A stretch of DNA of 64,000 nucleotides from Gemmatimonadota bacterium (GTDB lineage Bacteria > Gemmatimonadota > Gemmatimonadetes > Gemmatimonadales > GWC2-71-9). The translations under genes and the position numbers were made by a program. The stretch covers positions 62,001 to 126,000 of the forward strand of contig JAJCZX010000041.1 in NCBI GenBank assembly GCA_029262195.1. Direction: 5' to 3'. A model generated the notes under the pieces. The model did not search any database. It saw only the letters and a program-made list of their open reading frames with translations, and had not been told where the DNA came from. Shown here piece by piece: positions 1 through 7,238 of this stretch (its first letter is position 1; every line of letters begins with the position of its first letter).

Positions 1-516
1 GACCGGCGCGGTGTCGCTTGAGTTAACTGCCCAACAGCGTGGGCTGTTAGGCGCCACCCAACAGATGTCACCGTCCTTTTTCATACAGAAATCGATTGAG
101 CGTCTCCACTCAAACGATTGGTTGTAGTAATTACAGCGTGTGTCCAGGCAAAGATTACCTCCGATTGTGCCCATGTTTTTGAGCGCAGGGGTTGAAACCG
201 ACTCCGCTGCTTTCGCCAGCGCGGGGCAGAGCGTTTGGACTAACTGGTTGCCACTGACATCGGTGAGGGACACGTTGGCGCCGATAGTAACAAACCGTCG
301 GCGATCGATTTCAACCTCTTCCGGGGCTGTAGAAAGTTCTTCGATCGCCCCCAGAGAAATCACAGTCTGTGGTTCCTGGTGCCTGCGTTTCATGTTCGGA
401 AAAAGGTCCGTGCCGCCCGCGACGTAGGCCACCTCTTCAGTGGCACTCTCATGCATTTTGACCGCTTCTTCAAGCGATGAGGGTTCCAAAAACTCGAATT
501 CAGGTAACCGCAGCAT
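1..516 (-). CDS. hcrB: FAD-binding subunit of a 4-hydroxybenzoyl-CoA reductase-type molybdenum hydroxylase (HcrB-like, partial)
   Basis: The gene runs off the left edge; its first 172 residues are visible. It is the medium, FAD-binding subunit of a molybdenum hydroxylase. Residues about 32-41 (VAGGTDLFPN) and 117-122 (TIGGNL) are the FAD loops of the CoxM family. Directly after the second loop is an insertion carrying Cys128, Cys144, Cys152 and Cys161. This 16-8-9 spacing is, to my recollection, that of the four ligands of the extra [4Fe-4S] cluster in HcrB of Thauera 4-hydroxybenzoyl-CoA reductase; ordinary xanthine or CO dehydrogenase FAD subunits lack the loop. The ATG overlaps the stop of the preceding large-subunit gene (TAATG), so the two are translationally coupled. 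The family call is firm; the substrate is inferred. Confidence 0.85.
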   Translation of the reverse strand, partial: MLRLPEFEFLEPSSLEEAVKMHESATEEVAYVAGGTDLFPNMKRRHQEPQTVISLGAIEELSTAPEEVEIDRRRFVTIGANVSLTDVSGNQLVQTLCPALAKAAESVSTPALKNMGTIGGNLCLDTRCNYYNQSFEWRRSIDFCMKKDGDICWVAPNSPRCWAVNSSDTAPV

Positions 517-2954
517 TATTTCACCTTCCGGGCCGGCGGGTCGGTCTCACGTCCGTCTCCACCCTCCCACGGAGGTAGCACCTGGGCCGGTTCGGGCCAT
601 GGCACATCCGGGAATTCTTTCGGACCGTACCGACCTTCTTTACCCTGTTCTTTTTTGCGGATTGCTTCCAGGACTTTTTCCGGTGTGATAGGGATCTCGT
701 CGACCCTCACTCCAACTGCATCATAAACGGCATTCGCGACCGCAGGCATTATGGGTAGGAGTGGTCCCTGTCCGGCTTCCTTCGCGCCGAAGGGCCCGTT
801 GGGGTCAGGGTCCTCAATGAGGTATGTCACCACATCGGACATTTCGTGAGTTGTTGGCGATTTGTAGTCCAGCATACTCGGAATGCGGTGCATGAGATTC
901 CGGTTTTCGCGATAAGCCATCTCTTCCATCAACGTTTCACCCAGGCCCATGTAAACTCCTCCTTCGACCTGTCCCATAACAGCGATCGGATTCAAGCTGC
1001 GCCCTATGTCGTGCCCGATCCAGATTTTTGGAACGCTCACAAAACCCGTTTCCGGGTCGACATCAACCTCTGCAATCGCCGCGCTGTAGGAGTAGGCGGC
1101 GGATGGTCCGACACCAGCCCCACGATAGCGGCCGGGACTCCTGGGCGGAGTGTACGACCCGAGGCTCCCCACCGTACCAACGGAGCTTTCCGTAATCTGA
1201 ATGGCCTCGGCGAAGCTCACCCCGACCTCAGGGTCCTCTACATCGAAGGCCCGGCGGTCCGCCAGGCGGATACGCTCGGCGGGAACTTCCAATTTGTCGC
1301 CAACGGCCTGCGCAATCATGTCACGAATTTTTTCCGATGCCTCGATGGCGGCGTTACCCGTGTGCAGAGTTACGCGACTCGAATAGCTCCCGAGGTCCAC
1401 CGGCGTGAGGTCGGTGTCAGCGGTGACAACTCTGATGTCTACCAGTTCGAGGCCAAGGACTTCAGCGACGATGTATGCGAGCACAGAGTCAGAGCCCTGA
1501 CCTATATCGGTGGAGCCGCAAAACACCGTTACGCCACCACCACGGTCACATTTTAACTGGACGCCGGAGTGAGGCATCTTGTTCCAGTAGATCGGGAGGC
1601 CGGCTCCGGACAGATAACTTGAGCACGCAATGCCAAGTCCTTTGCCGTAAGGGAGTTTCCCGTAACGGGTTTTCCAATCCGAGCCGTCAACAACTTTTTC
1701 GATGCATTGGCCCAATCCGATAGTTGACACATACAGCCAGTTGGCTGTCGTTGAGTCCGGTTTCACCAGATTCTGCAAGCGCATTTCGGCCGGATCCAAC
1801 TTCAGATCGACAGCTATCTTGTCGAGCTGTACCTCCTGCCCGAAACGTGGCTGCACGGTGCCGTGTCCACGCTTTGGTCCGCAGGGCACCTTGTTGGTGA
1901 ACACTCTGGCACCCTGGAATTTGTAGCGCTCCATCTCGTAGGTAACGGTTTGAAGTGCACCTGTGTAGTAGGTACTTGCGACGCCGTAGGACCCGTAGCC
2001 GCCGCCGTCCAGTGCGGTGCGCAGGTGCATTCCTTTGATCCTACCGTTTTTGTCTACTCCCGTTTTGAAGGACATCAAAACAGGGTGGCGGCCTCTGTGG
2101 CAGTAAAAAACTTCTTCCCGCGTAAGCGAAATTTTTACGGGCCTGCCGGTGAGCATAGAAAGCTTACAAACAGCTATCTCGTGACTGAACGGGTCGCTTT
2201 TGCCGCCGAATCCCCCACCATTGGGGCAGGCGATTACTCTAAGGTGAGCCGGAGATAATTCCAGGACTTTTGACGCTGCTCGATGGAGGTAGTGCGGGGT
2301 CTGAGTAGAACTCCAGAGAGTGAGTTTGCCGTCCGCTCCCCAATCCGCTAGCGATGCGTGCTGCTCTATGGGAAGGTGAGTATTCCCCTCAAAGAAGAAC
2401 ACGTCTTCCCGTACGTGGTCTGCTTCCTCGAACCCTTCCTCGACGTCGCCGAATTCGAGGTTGATGAGTTTGTGGATGTTGTCTTTGTCCCCGTAGTCAT
2501 GAATTAACGGAGTTGTCTTTGTGAGGCCATCGTTGATGGACTTGATCGTGTCGAGTAGCTCGTAGTCAACTTCAATTAGTTTCGTGGCCACCAGCGCCTG
2601 ATCTTCGGTCAATGCTGCCACAGCAGCGACGGGGTCGCCGACGAAACGGACCTGATCGGGGGCGAGGACGTGTTCGTCCTGGCTGACCGGGAGGATTCCA
2701 AAAGGAATCGGTAGGTCAGCGCCCGTAATAATCGCTTTGACGCCCGGTGCCTCCAGGGCTTTCGAAACGTCGATTCGGGTTAGTCGCGCGTGTGGGTGTG
2801 GGCTCCTCAGGATCTTTGCAAACAACATGCGGGGTAGTTTCAGGTCGTCCGCGAACAGGGTCCGACCGGTTACTTTCGAGACCGCATCAATCTTGGTCTG
2901 TGGTGTGCCGACTATGCGGAGCGCGTCCGCGCCCCTGGACTCACTGCTGGCCAT
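516..2954 (-). CDS. hcrA: Molybdopterin-binding large subunit of an HcrA-type hydroxylase
   Basis: This 812-residue protein is the molybdenum cofactor subunit of the xanthine dehydrogenase family. It has the N-terminal a/b hammerhead (about residues 18-125, with the KVTGR and RFVGDPVAAVAA signatures), then the cofactor-binding domains with GGGFGGKSDP near residue 250 and the C-terminal GAKEAGQG. Glu726 in the last motif corresponds to the active-site glutamate of the family. The extra-cluster loop of the neighbouring FAD subunit points to the 4-hydroxybenzoyl-CoA reductase branch rather than xanthine dehydrogenase. The start overlaps the end of the 2Fe-2S subunit gene by 14 bases. The Pro-rich tail after residue about 775 is an extension of unknown role. 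No aromatic CoA ligase is visible, so the substrate is unproven. Confidence 0.87.
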   Translation of the reverse strand: MASSESRGADALRIVGTPQTKIDAVSKVTGRTLFADDLKLPRMLFAKILRSPHPHARLTRIDVSKALEAPGVKAIITGADLPIPFGILPVSQDEHVLAPDQVRFVGDPVAAVAALTEDQALVATKLIEVDYELLDTIKSINDGLTKTTPLIHDYGDKDNIHKLINLEFGDVEEGFEEADHVREDVFFFEGNTHLPIEQHASLADWGADGKLTLWSSTQTPHYLHRAASKVLELSPAHLRVIACPNGGGFGGKSDPFSHEIAVCKLSMLTGRPVKISLTREEVFYCHRGRHPVLMSFKTGVDKNGRIKGMHLRTALDGGGYGSYGVASTYYTGALQTVTYEMERYKFQGARVFTNKVPCGPKRGHGTVQPRFGQEVQLDKIAVDLKLDPAEMRLQNLVKPDSTTANWLYVSTIGLGQCIEKVVDGSDWKTRYGKLPYGKGLGIACSSYLSGAGLPIYWNKMPHSGVQLKCDRGGGVTVFCGSTDIGQGSDSVLAYIVAEVLGLELVDIRVVTADTDLTPVDLGSYSSRVTLHTGNAAIEASEKIRDMIAQAVGDKLEVPAERIRLADRRAFDVEDPEVGVSFAEAIQITESSVGTVGSLGSYTPPRSPGRYRGAGVGPSAAYSYSAAIAEVDVDPETGFVSVPKIWIGHDIGRSLNPIAVMGQVEGGVYMGLGETLMEEMAYRENRNLMHRIPSMLDYKSPTTHEMSDVVTYLIEDPDPNGPFGAKEAGQGPLLPIMPAVANAVYDAVGVRVDEIPITPEKVLEAIRKKEQGKEGRYGPKEFPDVPWPEPAQVLPPWEGGDGRETDPPARKVK

Positions 2955-3453
2955 AGATCGCTTCCTGCGTCGGTTGGGCGTTCTCGCCGCGCATCCGTGC
3001 GGCGGCCAACTCCACGGCTTCGTAAATTTTTATGTAGCCAGTACAACGACAGAGGTTACCTGCCAGCGCGTCTTTAATGTCGTCACGAGTGGGCTCGCTC
3101 TTTTCTTCAAGTAGCGCTTCGGCTGTTAATAGAAATCCGGGCGTGCAGTAACCGCATTGCGCGGCTCCCAGTTCGGCGAACGCTGTCTGCAAGGCGTGAG
3201 GCTCCGGGTCGGCCATTCCTTCTACCGTTCTAATGTCTTTTTCCTGGCAGGCACGTCCCAGAGCGAGACACGAAATAACCGGCGTCCCGTCAATTAATAC
3301 TGTGCACGCGCCGCACTCACCCAACTCGCATCCGTGTTTGGTTCCGGTGAGTTCGAGGTCCTCCCGCAAAACCTCAAGCAAAGTCGCCTGAGGTTCGATC
3401 AACGCCTCACGCTCTTCTCCGTTTACCCGTAGGGTTACGCGGAGCTTAGCCAT
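2941..3453 (-). CDS. hcrC: 2Fe-2S subunit of the molybdenum hydroxylase (HcrC/CoxS family)
   Basis: A 170-residue small subunit that passes electrons between the molybdenum centre and the FAD subunit. The N-terminal plant-ferredoxin-like domain has the CELGECGACTVL motif and a following Cys in VISCLAL. The C-terminal four-helix domain carries CGYCTPG and NLCRCTGY, giving the two [2Fe-2S] sites of the family. The length is normal apart from a tail of about 15 residues. It overlaps the yggX-like gene upstream by 8 bases and the large subunit downstream by 14 bases, so the set is one operon. Confidence 0.9.
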   Translation of the reverse strand: MAKLRVTLRVNGEEREALIEPQATLLEVLREDLELTGTKHGCELGECGACTVLIDGTPVISCLALGRACQEKDIRTVEGMADPEPHALQTAFAELGAAQCGYCTPGFLLTAEALLEEKSEPTRDDIKDALAGNLCRCTGYIKIYEAVELAAARMRGENAQPTQEAIYGQQ

Positions 3454-3697
3454 CTGTCGCTTCCTCTTGTGGCGCGAAGAAGAACGACTCAGTCTCCTTC
3501 ATCAAGAATTCCTTGGCCGCCGGCTGCAAAAGGTTCAGGCTGTGGTGGTTGATCAATGCGGTCTGGTGCTGCAACCATTCTTGCCAACAATTGTTGCAGG
3601 CGGATTCGTAAATCCGCGTTCCAAGCGCGTTCGGTAATGGTGGTGCGGCCAGCTGAGGACCGGCGTTGCCACAACGGATGCAGGTAATTTCTGACAT
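3446..3697 (-). CDS. yggX: YggX-like Fe(II)-trafficking protein with two CxxC pairs
   Basis: An 83-residue protein. Residues about 25-73 (GTRIYES, W..W..HQT.LIN...LNLL, then MKETESFFF) follow the fold pattern of YggX, the small protein linked to iron trafficking and protection of Fe-S clusters in enterobacteria. Here the N-terminus is different: Cys6 and Cys9 form a CxxC and Cys34 and Cys37 a second CxxC, enough for a rubredoxin or zinc-ribbon-like metal site. E. coli YggX has a single N-terminal cysteine. It is the first gene of the operon for an enzyme with several Fe-S clusters, which suggests a link to cluster supply or repair (inference). Confidence 0.75.
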   Translation of the reverse strand: MSEITCIRCGNAGPQLAAPPLPNALGTRIYESACNNCWQEWLQHQTALINHHSLNLLQPAAKEFLMKETESFFFAPQEEATDG

Positions 3698-3799
3698 ATG
3701 TGGGTAGTTTTGTAGCTCGGTATGAGGATGATTCCTTGGAATATCAATTTAACCGTAGAGTTGCACTGATGCGACGGCAAGAAGAAGGAGAAAGAGGGA

Positions 3800-5044
3800 A
3801 TGCTACGAACTGCTGGGCTTTTATGGCTTTCTACCCTCACTGTGGTTAATACGGTGGAAGCCCAAGATCGAGATCAACACGTGCAACGAGCCCGGCGCCT
3901 GATGTCGGAAAGCCCGATGATTGATGGGCACAACGATTTCCCCTATGCCGCCCGGGAAACAGCGGGCCTTAATCTCGACTCTCTGGACATAGCTGTTTCC
4001 CAACCCTCTATCATGACCGACATTCCGCGTCTCAGGCAAGGGATGGTGGGTGGCCAATTCTGGGTGGCGTACTCAGACCCTGCATTTCATCACCGAGGCG
4101 GCCCGCGAGTTGGAATGGAACAGGTGGACTTCATCCATCGAATGATTGCCCGTTACGACGATTTCCAATTCGCCAGCACCGCTGATGAGATCGTCTCAGC
4201 TTTTGAAGCGGGGAAGATCGCGTCTCTAATCGGCCTGGAGGGCGGTCACATGATTGAGAACTCGCTTGGGTTATTGCGGCAGTTCTACTCCCTCGGTGTC
4301 AGGTACATGACTCTGACCCATTCGCAAAACGTCGATTGGGCGGACGCTTCCACCGACGATCCAAGGCATGGGGGCCTCACCAATTTCGGTGAAGAAGTGG
4401 TTCGCGAAATGAATCGATTGGGGATGATGGTGGATATCTCGCACGTGTCAGATGAAACGATGCGTGATGCTTTGAGAGTGTCTGAGGTCCCTGTCATCTT
4501 TTCTCATTCGTCAGCCCGGCACTTTTCTCCCCACAAGCGGAATGTTCCAGACGATGTTTTGGTGACCCTAGGTGGAAATGATGGCGTTGCCATGGTTAAT
4601 TATGTGACAGTATTCATCCATCTCCAGACTTACCAATGGGCGGAAGATCGGGAGGCCATACCTGAGGATGACCGGGAAAAATGGAGTGCGGACAATCCCC
4701 TTCCACTGCCGGACCTTGGCGTTGTGGCGGATCATATCGAATACATTCGTGATCTCATCGGGGTCGATCACGTCGGCATTGGTGGTGACCTTGATGGAAT
4801 TTCGGTCAATCCAATTGGCCTGGAGGACGTTTCGACTTTTCCATATCTGATTGCCGAGTTGTTATCCAGAGGTTGGAGCGACGACGATATCAAAAAGGTG
4901 ATGGGACTAAACATCCTTCGTGTGATGCGGGCTGTCGAGACTGGTGCAGCACGGATTCAGTCGCAAAGACCTCCGAGTACAGCTCGGATTGAAATACTCG
5001 ACGACTGGGGTGTGACGCCGGAATGGGGAGTACCTCGTCAATAA
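3800..5044 (+). CDS. Secreted membrane dipeptidase, peptidase family M19
   Basis: A 414-residue zinc dipeptidase of the renal dipeptidase (M19) family. Residues 1-21 are a signal peptide ending VEA-Q, so it is exported. The metal-binding HxD is in DGHNDFPYA (about residues 42-50), the bridging Glu in GLEGGHM, and later His ligands in LTHSQN and FSHSSARH. The C-terminal DHVGIGGDLDG is also typical. Family members hydrolyse dipeptides and some D-residue or beta-lactam-like substrates; the specificity cannot be read here. The start is preceded by AGGAGAAAGAGGGA, a good ribosome binding site. It is divergent from the yggX-hcr operon, with about 100 bases between. Confidence 0.93.
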   Translation: MLRTAGLLWLSTLTVVNTVEAQDRDQHVQRARRLMSESPMIDGHNDFPYAARETAGLNLDSLDIAVSQPSIMTDIPRLRQGMVGGQFWVAYSDPAFHHRGGPRVGMEQVDFIHRMIARYDDFQFASTADEIVSAFEAGKIASLIGLEGGHMIENSLGLLRQFYSLGVRYMTLTHSQNVDWADASTDDPRHGGLTNFGEEVVREMNRLGMMVDISHVSDETMRDALRVSEVPVIFSHSSARHFSPHKRNVPDDVLVTLGGNDGVAMVNYVTVFIHLQTYQWAEDREAIPEDDREKWSADNPLPLPDLGVVADHIEYIRDLIGVDHVGIGGDLDGISVNPIGLEDVSTFPYLIAELLSRGWSDDDIKKVMGLNILRVMRAVETGAARIQSQRPPSTARIEILDDWGVTPEWGVPRQ

Positions 5045-5078
5045 TATCGTGCGGCGATTTCACATTGGTGGCTGATAT

Positions 5079-5100
5079 TTGACAACGGGGTCCTTATAAT
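5079..5100 (+). promoter_or_regulatory. Possible -10 element upstream of the small-gene/RidA/DinB set
   Basis: A perfect TATAAT sits at 5095-5100, 63 bases before the next start codon. A TTGACA lies at 5079-5084, but the gap is only 10 bases, so the two cannot work as an ordinary -35/-10 pair. I read only the -10 as plausible. Confidence 0.3.
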
Positions 5101-5163
5101 GTTGTCTAACCACCGGCGCGGTGCCTACCAAAGCCGGAGATGATGCTCACCTGAGGAGGATCA

Positions 5164-5424
5164 ATGGAAGTGAGATTGACCAACGAGTTGTTTGAGACTT
5201 TCAAAGCGACTCCCGAAATACCGGACAACATCGCAGCGAGAATTGAAGCTGCGACGCTTGAGGGCGATGATCACATTCTCTCCATCAACGACGACGAACG
5301 TATGGCCATCGAAGAGATGTGTCAGTGGCATGTGATCAAGGACCCGCAGACGGGAGAACTCACACCCAAGGCCATCCGGTTCAATTCCATTATCGATGCA
5401 ATTTATGATGCTGACACCGCCTAG
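5164..5424 (+). CDS. Small acidic protein of unknown function
   Basis: An 86-residue soluble, acidic protein that I do not recognise. It has no signal peptide or membrane segment. It reads as mostly helical, with an IPDNIAARIEAA helix and the segment DDERMAIEEMCQWHVIKDPQTGEL. A strong ribosome binding site (GAGGAGGATC) precedes the ATG, which supports a real gene. Its last 29 bases overlap the start of the exported RidA gene in another frame, suggesting coupled translation. Confidence 0.6.
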   Translation: MEVRLTNELFETFKATPEIPDNIAARIEAATLEGDDHILSINDDERMAIEEMCQWHVIKDPQTGELTPKAIRFNSIIDAIYDADTA

Positions 5425-5869
5425 AACCAAAGCTGCGTTTCTGGTCCTGGCCCTCCTCAATATTGGCGCGGGTGTATCGCAGGCTCAGGATCGCGAAGTT
5501 ATCAACATGCCGGGCTCGCTTGTCGGGCTCCCTTTTTCCACCGCCGTACGAGTGGGCAACATGCTTTACCTGTCTGGGCAAATAGGGGTTTACCACGGCA
5601 CCAGGACGCTAGCTGACGGTGGCGTTGCCGGTGAGACTCGCCAGACCATGGAAAACATCAAAGATGTTCTGGAGTACGCGGGCAGCTCATTGGAAGAAGT
5701 TGTGAAGTGTACGGTGTTCCTTGCTGACATTTCGTATTATTCGGAAATGAATCGGGTATATTCCACGTACTTCGGAGAAAACCCTCCGGCCCGATCAGCG
5801 ATGGCGGGAAGTGGGTTGGCGTTGGGTGCCAAGGTTGAAATCGAATGCATAGCGACGGTTGAACGATGA
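5396..5869 (+). CDS. Exported RidA/YjgF family protein
   Basis: A 157-residue protein whose residues about 32-157 form a RidA (YjgF/YER057c/UK114) domain: NMLYLSGQIG, then TRQTMENIKDVLEYAGSSLEEVVKCTVFLAD, then NPPARSAM and KVEIECIATV near the end. Classic RidA hydrolyses reactive enamine/imine intermediates in the cytoplasm. Here residues 1-30 form a signal peptide (hydrophobic FLVLALLNIGAGV, cleavage after SQA), so this copy should work outside the cytoplasm. The canonical catalytic Arg of RidA appears to be kept in PPARSAM. Start choice is open among ATGs at 5396, 5405 and 5408. The stop overlaps the next start (ATGA). Confidence 0.87.
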   Translation: MQFMMLTPPRTKAAFLVLALLNIGAGVSQAQDREVINMPGSLVGLPFSTAVRVGNMLYLSGQIGVYHGTRTLADGGVAGETRQTMENIKDVLEYAGSSLEEVVKCTVFLADISYYSEMNRVYSTYFGENPPARSAMAGSGLALGAKVEIECIATVER

Positions 5870-6384
5870 AAGTCACGCACCAACTAGAAAAAATGGAACC
5901 GATGGTCCTCGATCTTGTGAAAGATGTTGAGGGAAATGACTGGCACAAAGCTCCTGAAGGAAAATGGAGCGTGGCGCAAATTGTCGGACATCTTTCGATC
6001 GGGTTAGGGTTGGTTGCAGGGGCTTTTGAAAAGCGGGCAGCAAAAAAGGGCATGGAACGGCGCGCAACTCCGGAACAGTCTTTGCTCAGGCACATGGTAC
6101 TGGGGCAGGGTGAATTGCCGACCGGCGCCGCCGCTCCGGTCTCGTCGGTTCCTAAGGACAAACCCGTTCCCGAAGAGGTGATGGCTGACTATCGCATGGG
6201 GATCGAAAGACTCAGGCGCATGACTGATGAATGGCCCGATGAACGTCAGGCGGAGGTTTTTGTTGAGCACCCTCTTTTCGGAGATTTTAATCTCCCCGAG
6301 TGGGTACGGTTCCACTTCCTCCACAGCAAACATCACGGGGCGCAGATTGAGGAAAGACTTCAGTGGGTAAGGGAGAATCAGTAA
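5866..6384 (+). CDS. DinB-like four-helix metal-binding domain protein
   Basis: A 172-residue protein of the DinB/YfiT-like superfamily. The pattern WSVAQIVGHLSIG (about residues 34-46) and the C-terminal WVRFHFLHSKHHGAQIEERL (about 145-164) provide the helices and His residues that bind a divalent metal in this fold. Members include thiol transferases and proteins of unknown role, so the activity is unassigned. It overlaps the RidA gene by four bases (ATGA) and converges on thrB, overlapping the thrB stop by 7 bases. Its transcript probably ends at a hairpin inside thrB. Confidence 0.75.
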   Translation: MKVTHQLEKMEPMVLDLVKDVEGNDWHKAPEGKWSVAQIVGHLSIGLGLVAGAFEKRAAKKGMERRATPEQSLLRHMVLGQGELPTGAAAPVSSVPKDKPVPEEVMADYRMGIERLRRMTDEWPDERQAEVFVEHPLFGDFNLPEWVRFHFLHSKHHGAQIEERLQWVRENQ

Positions 6385-7238
6385 GAGAAGCTGACGCCCT
6401 TTTCCGAGACTGATGAAACGAAGGGAACCGCTGGGTTCCCTTCTTGTTTTAGGCCCCAGGCCAGGGCCTCGCTAACGACGGTGGCCTTGTCACTGGTCGT
6501 TACGGAAACGAGTGTTGAACCTGATCCCGAGATCGTAGTCCCGAACGCTCCGGCATCAGTCGCCGCGTTTACTGCTGCGTCATAGCCCCTTATAAGGTCC
6601 TTGCGGTAGGGAACCGCCAACCTGTCCTGCATTCCGTAGGCAATAAGGCCCTGATCTCCGTTTGCCAACCCGCGAACCAGCGCCGCAGCGCGCGAGGCCT
6701 GATCCACCGCGGTCTCCCGCGGCACTGTTGAAGGAAGGATCCTCCGGGCGTCATCAGTTCTTACCGCTTGATCGGGGATGGCGAATGCCAGAGCCAGGTC
6801 TTTCGAAAACTGCATTCGCGTCGGGCGCGAGGCCGACAGGACGGCACCTCCGTAGGCGGAGGGTCCTACGTTGTCCGGATGCCCTTCAATCTGTCGGGCC
6901 AGTTCGAAAACCAGATCGACGTCGAAGGTATCTCCCTTTTTTGCCGTGACCAATGCGTAGGCCGCCACAGCCGCGGCTCCCGACGACCCCAGACCTCTGC
7001 TAATAGGAATTTCCGAGTGGACCTTCAATCGAGCTCCGTCGCTAACTTCGGCGGTTTGTAGAACGCGGTAAATGAGGTCGTGTTCGGAAGTCATGCCCTC
7101 AAGGGTTCCCGAATACTCCGGGGAGCCTTCGCCGTCGACCAGTTCAGCGGTGAGTCGAAGGTCGATTGCAATGCCCAGGAAATCGAAACCTGAACCAAGG
7201 TTGGAGGTGGATCCGGGGACGGAAACTCGTGCTGTCAT
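6378..7238 (-). CDS. thrB: Homoserine kinase
   Basis: A 286-residue GHMP kinase that phosphorylates homoserine in threonine synthesis. The protein begins MTARVSVPGSTSNLGSGFD, with the family N-terminal substrate motif; RGLGSSGAAAVAA (about residues 87-99) is the ATP-binding GLGSS loop, and AFGTTISGSGST near residue 230 is the third GHMP motif. The reading frame is open further upstream, but the ATG at 7238 overlaps the stop of thrC (ATGA) and gives the normal length. Its 3-prime coding end carries a terminator hairpin used by the opposite strand. Confidence 0.93.
   Translation of the reverse strand: MTARVSVPGSTSNLGSGFDFLGIAIDLRLTAELVDGEGSPEYSGTLEGMTSEHDLIYRVLQTAEVSDGARLKVHSEIPISRGLGSSGAAAVAAYALVTAKKGDTFDVDLVFELARQIEGHPDNVGPSAYGGAVLSASRPTRMQFSKDLALAFAIPDQAVRTDDARRILPSTVPRETAVDQASRAAALVRGLANGDQGLIAYGMQDRLAVPYRKDLIRGYDAAVNAATDAGAFGTTISGSGSTLVSVTTSDKATVVSEALAWGLKQEGNPAVPFVSSVSEKGVSFSY
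6420..6450 (+). terminator. Intrinsic terminator for the plus-strand operon, inside the convergent thrB
   Basis: A perfect 10-bp stem (GAAGGGAACC at 6420-6429 and GGTTCCCTTC at 6434-6443) with a GCTG loop is followed by TTGTTTT on the plus strand, 36 bases after the DinB-like stop codon. It lies within the coding region of thrB on the other strand. On the minus strand the stem is not followed by a T-run, so it should stop only plus-strand transcripts. Confidence 0.75.

Noticed and set aside
846..1556. A 236-codon open frame on the plus strand
   Set aside because: It is antisense to the strongly conserved large hydroxylase subunit and has no recognisable domain or ribosome binding site.
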